A stretch of 64,000 nt of DNA from an uncultured Bacteroidaceae bacterium (lineage in GTDB: Bacteria > Bacteroidota > Bacteroidia > Bacteroidales > Bacteroidaceae), in assembly GCA_905234605.1 (NCBI GenBank), contig CAJOIE010000005.1, positions 107,951 to 171,950 of the forward strand, given 5' to 3'. The translations under genes were made by a program, and so were the position numbers. This document shows positions 62,201-64,000 of this stretch, in pieces (position 1 is the stretch's first letter; every line of letters starts with the position of its first letter). Under the pieces are notes generated by a model. That model was not told where the DNA came from. It made no database searches and saw only the letters and a list, made by a program, of their open reading frames with translations.

Positions 62201-63691
62201 TCAACTGCCTACACCTGCCTGCACTACCGTCAGTATGGCCGTGACACCGTTGCCACTGAAGGTCACTATGGCTGTCCGGGCAGAGGTGGAGGTGTTGGCC
62301 GTGGCAGAGATGTTCACGCTTGAGGCTGTTGTCTTGGTGACGGTTAGCCACGTGGCATCGGTGCTCACGGTGAAGTCCACGTTGGTGACCACGCTAAAGC
62401 CACGTGTGTATGCCGAGGCGCCAATCTCCAGTTCCGATGCTGCCGGGCGCAGATAGGGTATGGCCGTGCCACGGGCAGGGCGCACACTCATGCCAACCTC
62501 GCGGGAGCAGCCGTCTATCGTATGGCTGGCTTCTATTAATTTTAAATAAAGTATCGATGCCCACGATGCTCCGTTGCCAGATAGTGACGCATTCAAATAT
62601 ATGCCCCTGGAACCAACAGCAGAGAGGCGCGCTCCGTCGCGGTAGCCGGCAGCAGGCAGGAAGAGGCGGTTGCTGTTGTCTGCCGTGACGAGGTAGCCGT
62701 TCTGCCCGCCTATGGATGTCAACTCCCATGTGCCGTTGTCGATAAGCAACGCCATATCGGTATGCTCAGGCATACGCCAGTCACCACCCCAGTTGACATG
62801 GGCGGCGTCATCGGCAGCCTCCAAGTGGGTGAGGTTGTCCACGGTGCCCTCCGAGCTCCAGGAGTTGTATTTGGTGTAGCTCCACGTGTTGCCGTTGCAC
62901 CACTTGTAGTTTTGTATGGTGTAGGTGCTCTTGGGCACGGTCTCGCCCCAGGCGAAATAGTCGCCGTAGTCTGCCGGAGTGTCGGCACCCACGTTGCAGC
63001 AGGCAAACATCACGCCTATACCCATGTCGACAGCATGCGGGTGGTTGTCGCCAGGGCAGAGGCCGAGGGGGTCGGGGCCATAGCCGGCCTGCGTCACCGT
63101 CAGCTCGTCGGTACAGCTGTTGCCGCTGATGGTTATGGTGCCTGTGCGCGCACTCTGGCTGTCTGCAGGGCTGACGTATAGGTTAAATGTTTCTGCCGCA
63201 TCGGTTCTCTCCACGATGAGCCACGACGCATTGCTCTCAACGACATAGCCTATGTTGCACGCGACATTCACGGAATGTTTCGAGCCACGGGCTGCTACAT
63301 CCATGCTGCCGCCTTGCTGAAAGGAGAGACGCACGCCCTCTTGTGTCAGTTCAATGTATGACTTTTTGTCCTCACCGCTCAATGTCACGATGGCCTTGCG
63401 CTCCTCACGCGAAGGATTGGGCTCTGCTGTTATCTCGATTATAACAAGGTTGGTCTTTACCACCTTGAGCCACGGAGCATCGCAGCTGACGCTGAACACC
63501 ATATTGGTCTCGATGGGTATGGTGGTTGTGATGCCTGACGCAGGGATTGTCTCTATGTCGCCTTCGGGTCGCACATAATAGTAGGGAGCGTCGGTGCCAT
63601 TGCTGCCGCTGTCGCAGGCTGTAAGACAAAAGACAGCCAGCACAAGCCACAACGTGTGGCGGAGAGAGGTGGAAGAATTGGAATGTGACAT
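62201..63691 (-). CDS. BACON-domain lipoprotein with Fib_succ_major domain
   Basis: 496 residues from the start at 63691 (MSHSNSSTSLRHTLWLVLAV), with a lipobox FCLTAC. Two N-terminal BACON-like domains (about 40-125 and 130-230; SVSCDAPWLKVVKT, VESNASWLIVERTD) precede a Fib_succ_major-type domain (about 245-420): VDMGIGVMFACCNVGADTPA, YFAWGETVPK, WRMPEHTDM and RLFLPAAGYRDG. A third BACON domain closes the protein (VSTDATWLTVTKT ... VVQAG). It is a surface-exposed or periplasm-facing lipoprotein that may bind carbohydrate or mucin, from what is known of BACON domains. A longer upstream frame is rejected because the lipoprotein signal starts at 63691. Confidence 0.9.
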   Translation of the reverse strand: MSHSNSSTSLRHTLWLVLAVFCLTACDSGSNGTDAPYYYVRPEGDIETIPASGITTTIPIETNMVFSVSCDAPWLKVVKTNLVIIEITAEPNPSREERKAIVTLSGEDKKSYIELTQEGVRLSFQQGGSMDVAARGSKHSVNVACNIGYVVESNASWLIVERTDAAETFNLYVSPADSQSARTGTITISGNSCTDELTVTQAGYGPDPLGLCPGDNHPHAVDMGIGVMFACCNVGADTPADYGDYFAWGETVPKSTYTIQNYKWCNGNTWSYTKYNSWSSEGTVDNLTHLEAADDAAHVNWGGDWRMPEHTDMALLIDNGTWELTSIGGQNGYLVTADNSNRLFLPAAGYRDGARLSAVGSRGIYLNASLSGNGASWASILYLKLIEASHTIDGCSREVGMSVRPARGTAIPYLRPAASELEIGASAYTRGFSVVTNVDFTVSTDATWLTVTKTTASSVNISATANTSTSARTAIVTFSGNGVTAILTVVQAGVGS

Positions 63692-63745
63692 GAATTTACA
63701 GTTTGGAGATTGGGGTAAAGGGTTAATTCGTTGTGGAAGGCCATC

Positions 63746-63943
63746 CGCAGGCAAGATGCCTGCGCAGCATGGCATGGCAGGCGGACGTAACAAGGCCTAT
63801 TTCGCGGCAGCCCGTGAGCGACCGGCCACAGGCCGGTCTTCTTGCCTCCGGCTTGACGCGAGGGTGCCGCAAGGGGTGCGTGTCTCAAGGGTGCCACGGC
63901 GGCAGGCCAGGATGTCTCGAGGGTGCCTCCCCGCTCCGCGGGG
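63746..63943. repeat. three short perfect hairpins (REP-like) upstream of the BACON lipoprotein gene
   Basis: CGCAGGCA-aga-TGCCTGCG (63746-63764), GACCGGCC-aca-GGCCGGTC (63820-63838) and CCCCGC-tcc-GCGGGG (63929-63943), all with 3-nt loops, in the 309-bp non-coding stretch to the window end. Between and after them lie GAGGGTGCC direct repeats (about 63860-63930) and TTGAAT-type AT-rich repeats (63950-63985). No gene was seen here. Confidence 0.7.
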
Positions 63944-64000
63944 AATAAATTGAATTGGTTGAATGAATTGAATATATTGAATGAAGGGTTATTCTGTGAC

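Overview
The window looks like chromosome from a GC-rich member of the Bacteroidales, most likely Prevotellaceae-like. The evidence is: SprA of the type IX secretion system (T9SS); several secreted proteins ending in a Prevotella-style sorting motif (D-L-S-G-R-R ... R-G-I-Y-I ... G-R-K-x-V-V-R/K); a T9SS type B sorting domain; BACON, Fib_succ_major and BspA-type LRR proteins; a bacterial serine palmitoyltransferase; and many promoters of the Bacteroidetes form TAnnTTTG. Species cannot be fixed from the sequence. No rRNA, CRISPR array, prophage or insertion sequence was seen. There are two tRNAs, Cys(GCA) and Lys(CTT).

Layout. 1-784: 3' part of a DEAD-box helicase. 938-4704 (-): a surface protein gene broken at a G7 tract, followed by a small YNVWDDDWS-type protein. 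5010-15536 (-): probable seven-gene operon with a HTH/sigma-like protein, a TPR protein, a large two-part sensor kinase, its response regulator, a membrane protein and UvrD/PcrA. 15811-21571 (-): a second YNVW small protein, its secreted partner and a GH30-like multidomain hydrolase. 21652-30329: tRNA-Cys, tilS, a DMT-like membrane protein, free Met-(R)-sulfoxide reductase, an exported helical protein, YgiQ, a lipid kinase divergent from serine palmitoyltransferase, tRNA-Lys and a ThiE-like protein. 30408-40187: prs, a 1412-residue C10 protease with LRR and EF-hand modules, uvrA, a type B T9SS protein, a frameshifted gene and a small conserved protein. 40188-40996: a long gene-poor stretch with an orphan leftward promoter over a structured GC-rich segment. 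40997-43762 (+): a third secreted protein plus YNVW small protein. 43957-52295 (-): sprA and ruvA. 52510-62087 (-): a eukaryote-like signalling island with two Ser/Thr kinases, a PP2C phosphatase, two FHA/zinc-ribbon proteins, an exported caspase-like peptidase, an acidic EF-hand protein and a tandem SGNH esterase. 62201-63691 (-): a BACON lipoprotein.

How it fits together. SprA is the outer-membrane T9SS translocon, and at least six neighbouring gene products carry C-terminal signals that could use it. The most distinctive features are: (1) three copies of a very small protein family ending YNVWxDDWS, each directly 3' of a large secreted sorting-motif protein; (2) the kinase/phosphatase/FHA/caspase island; (3) a frameshift in a homopolymer that looks like a phase-variation switch or a decaying gene; (4) several families of intergenic palindromes, one apparently inserted in frame into UvrD; (5) two unexplained structured segments, at 18534-18667 and 40541-40732. 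Statements about families come from memory and pattern reading; no searches were run.
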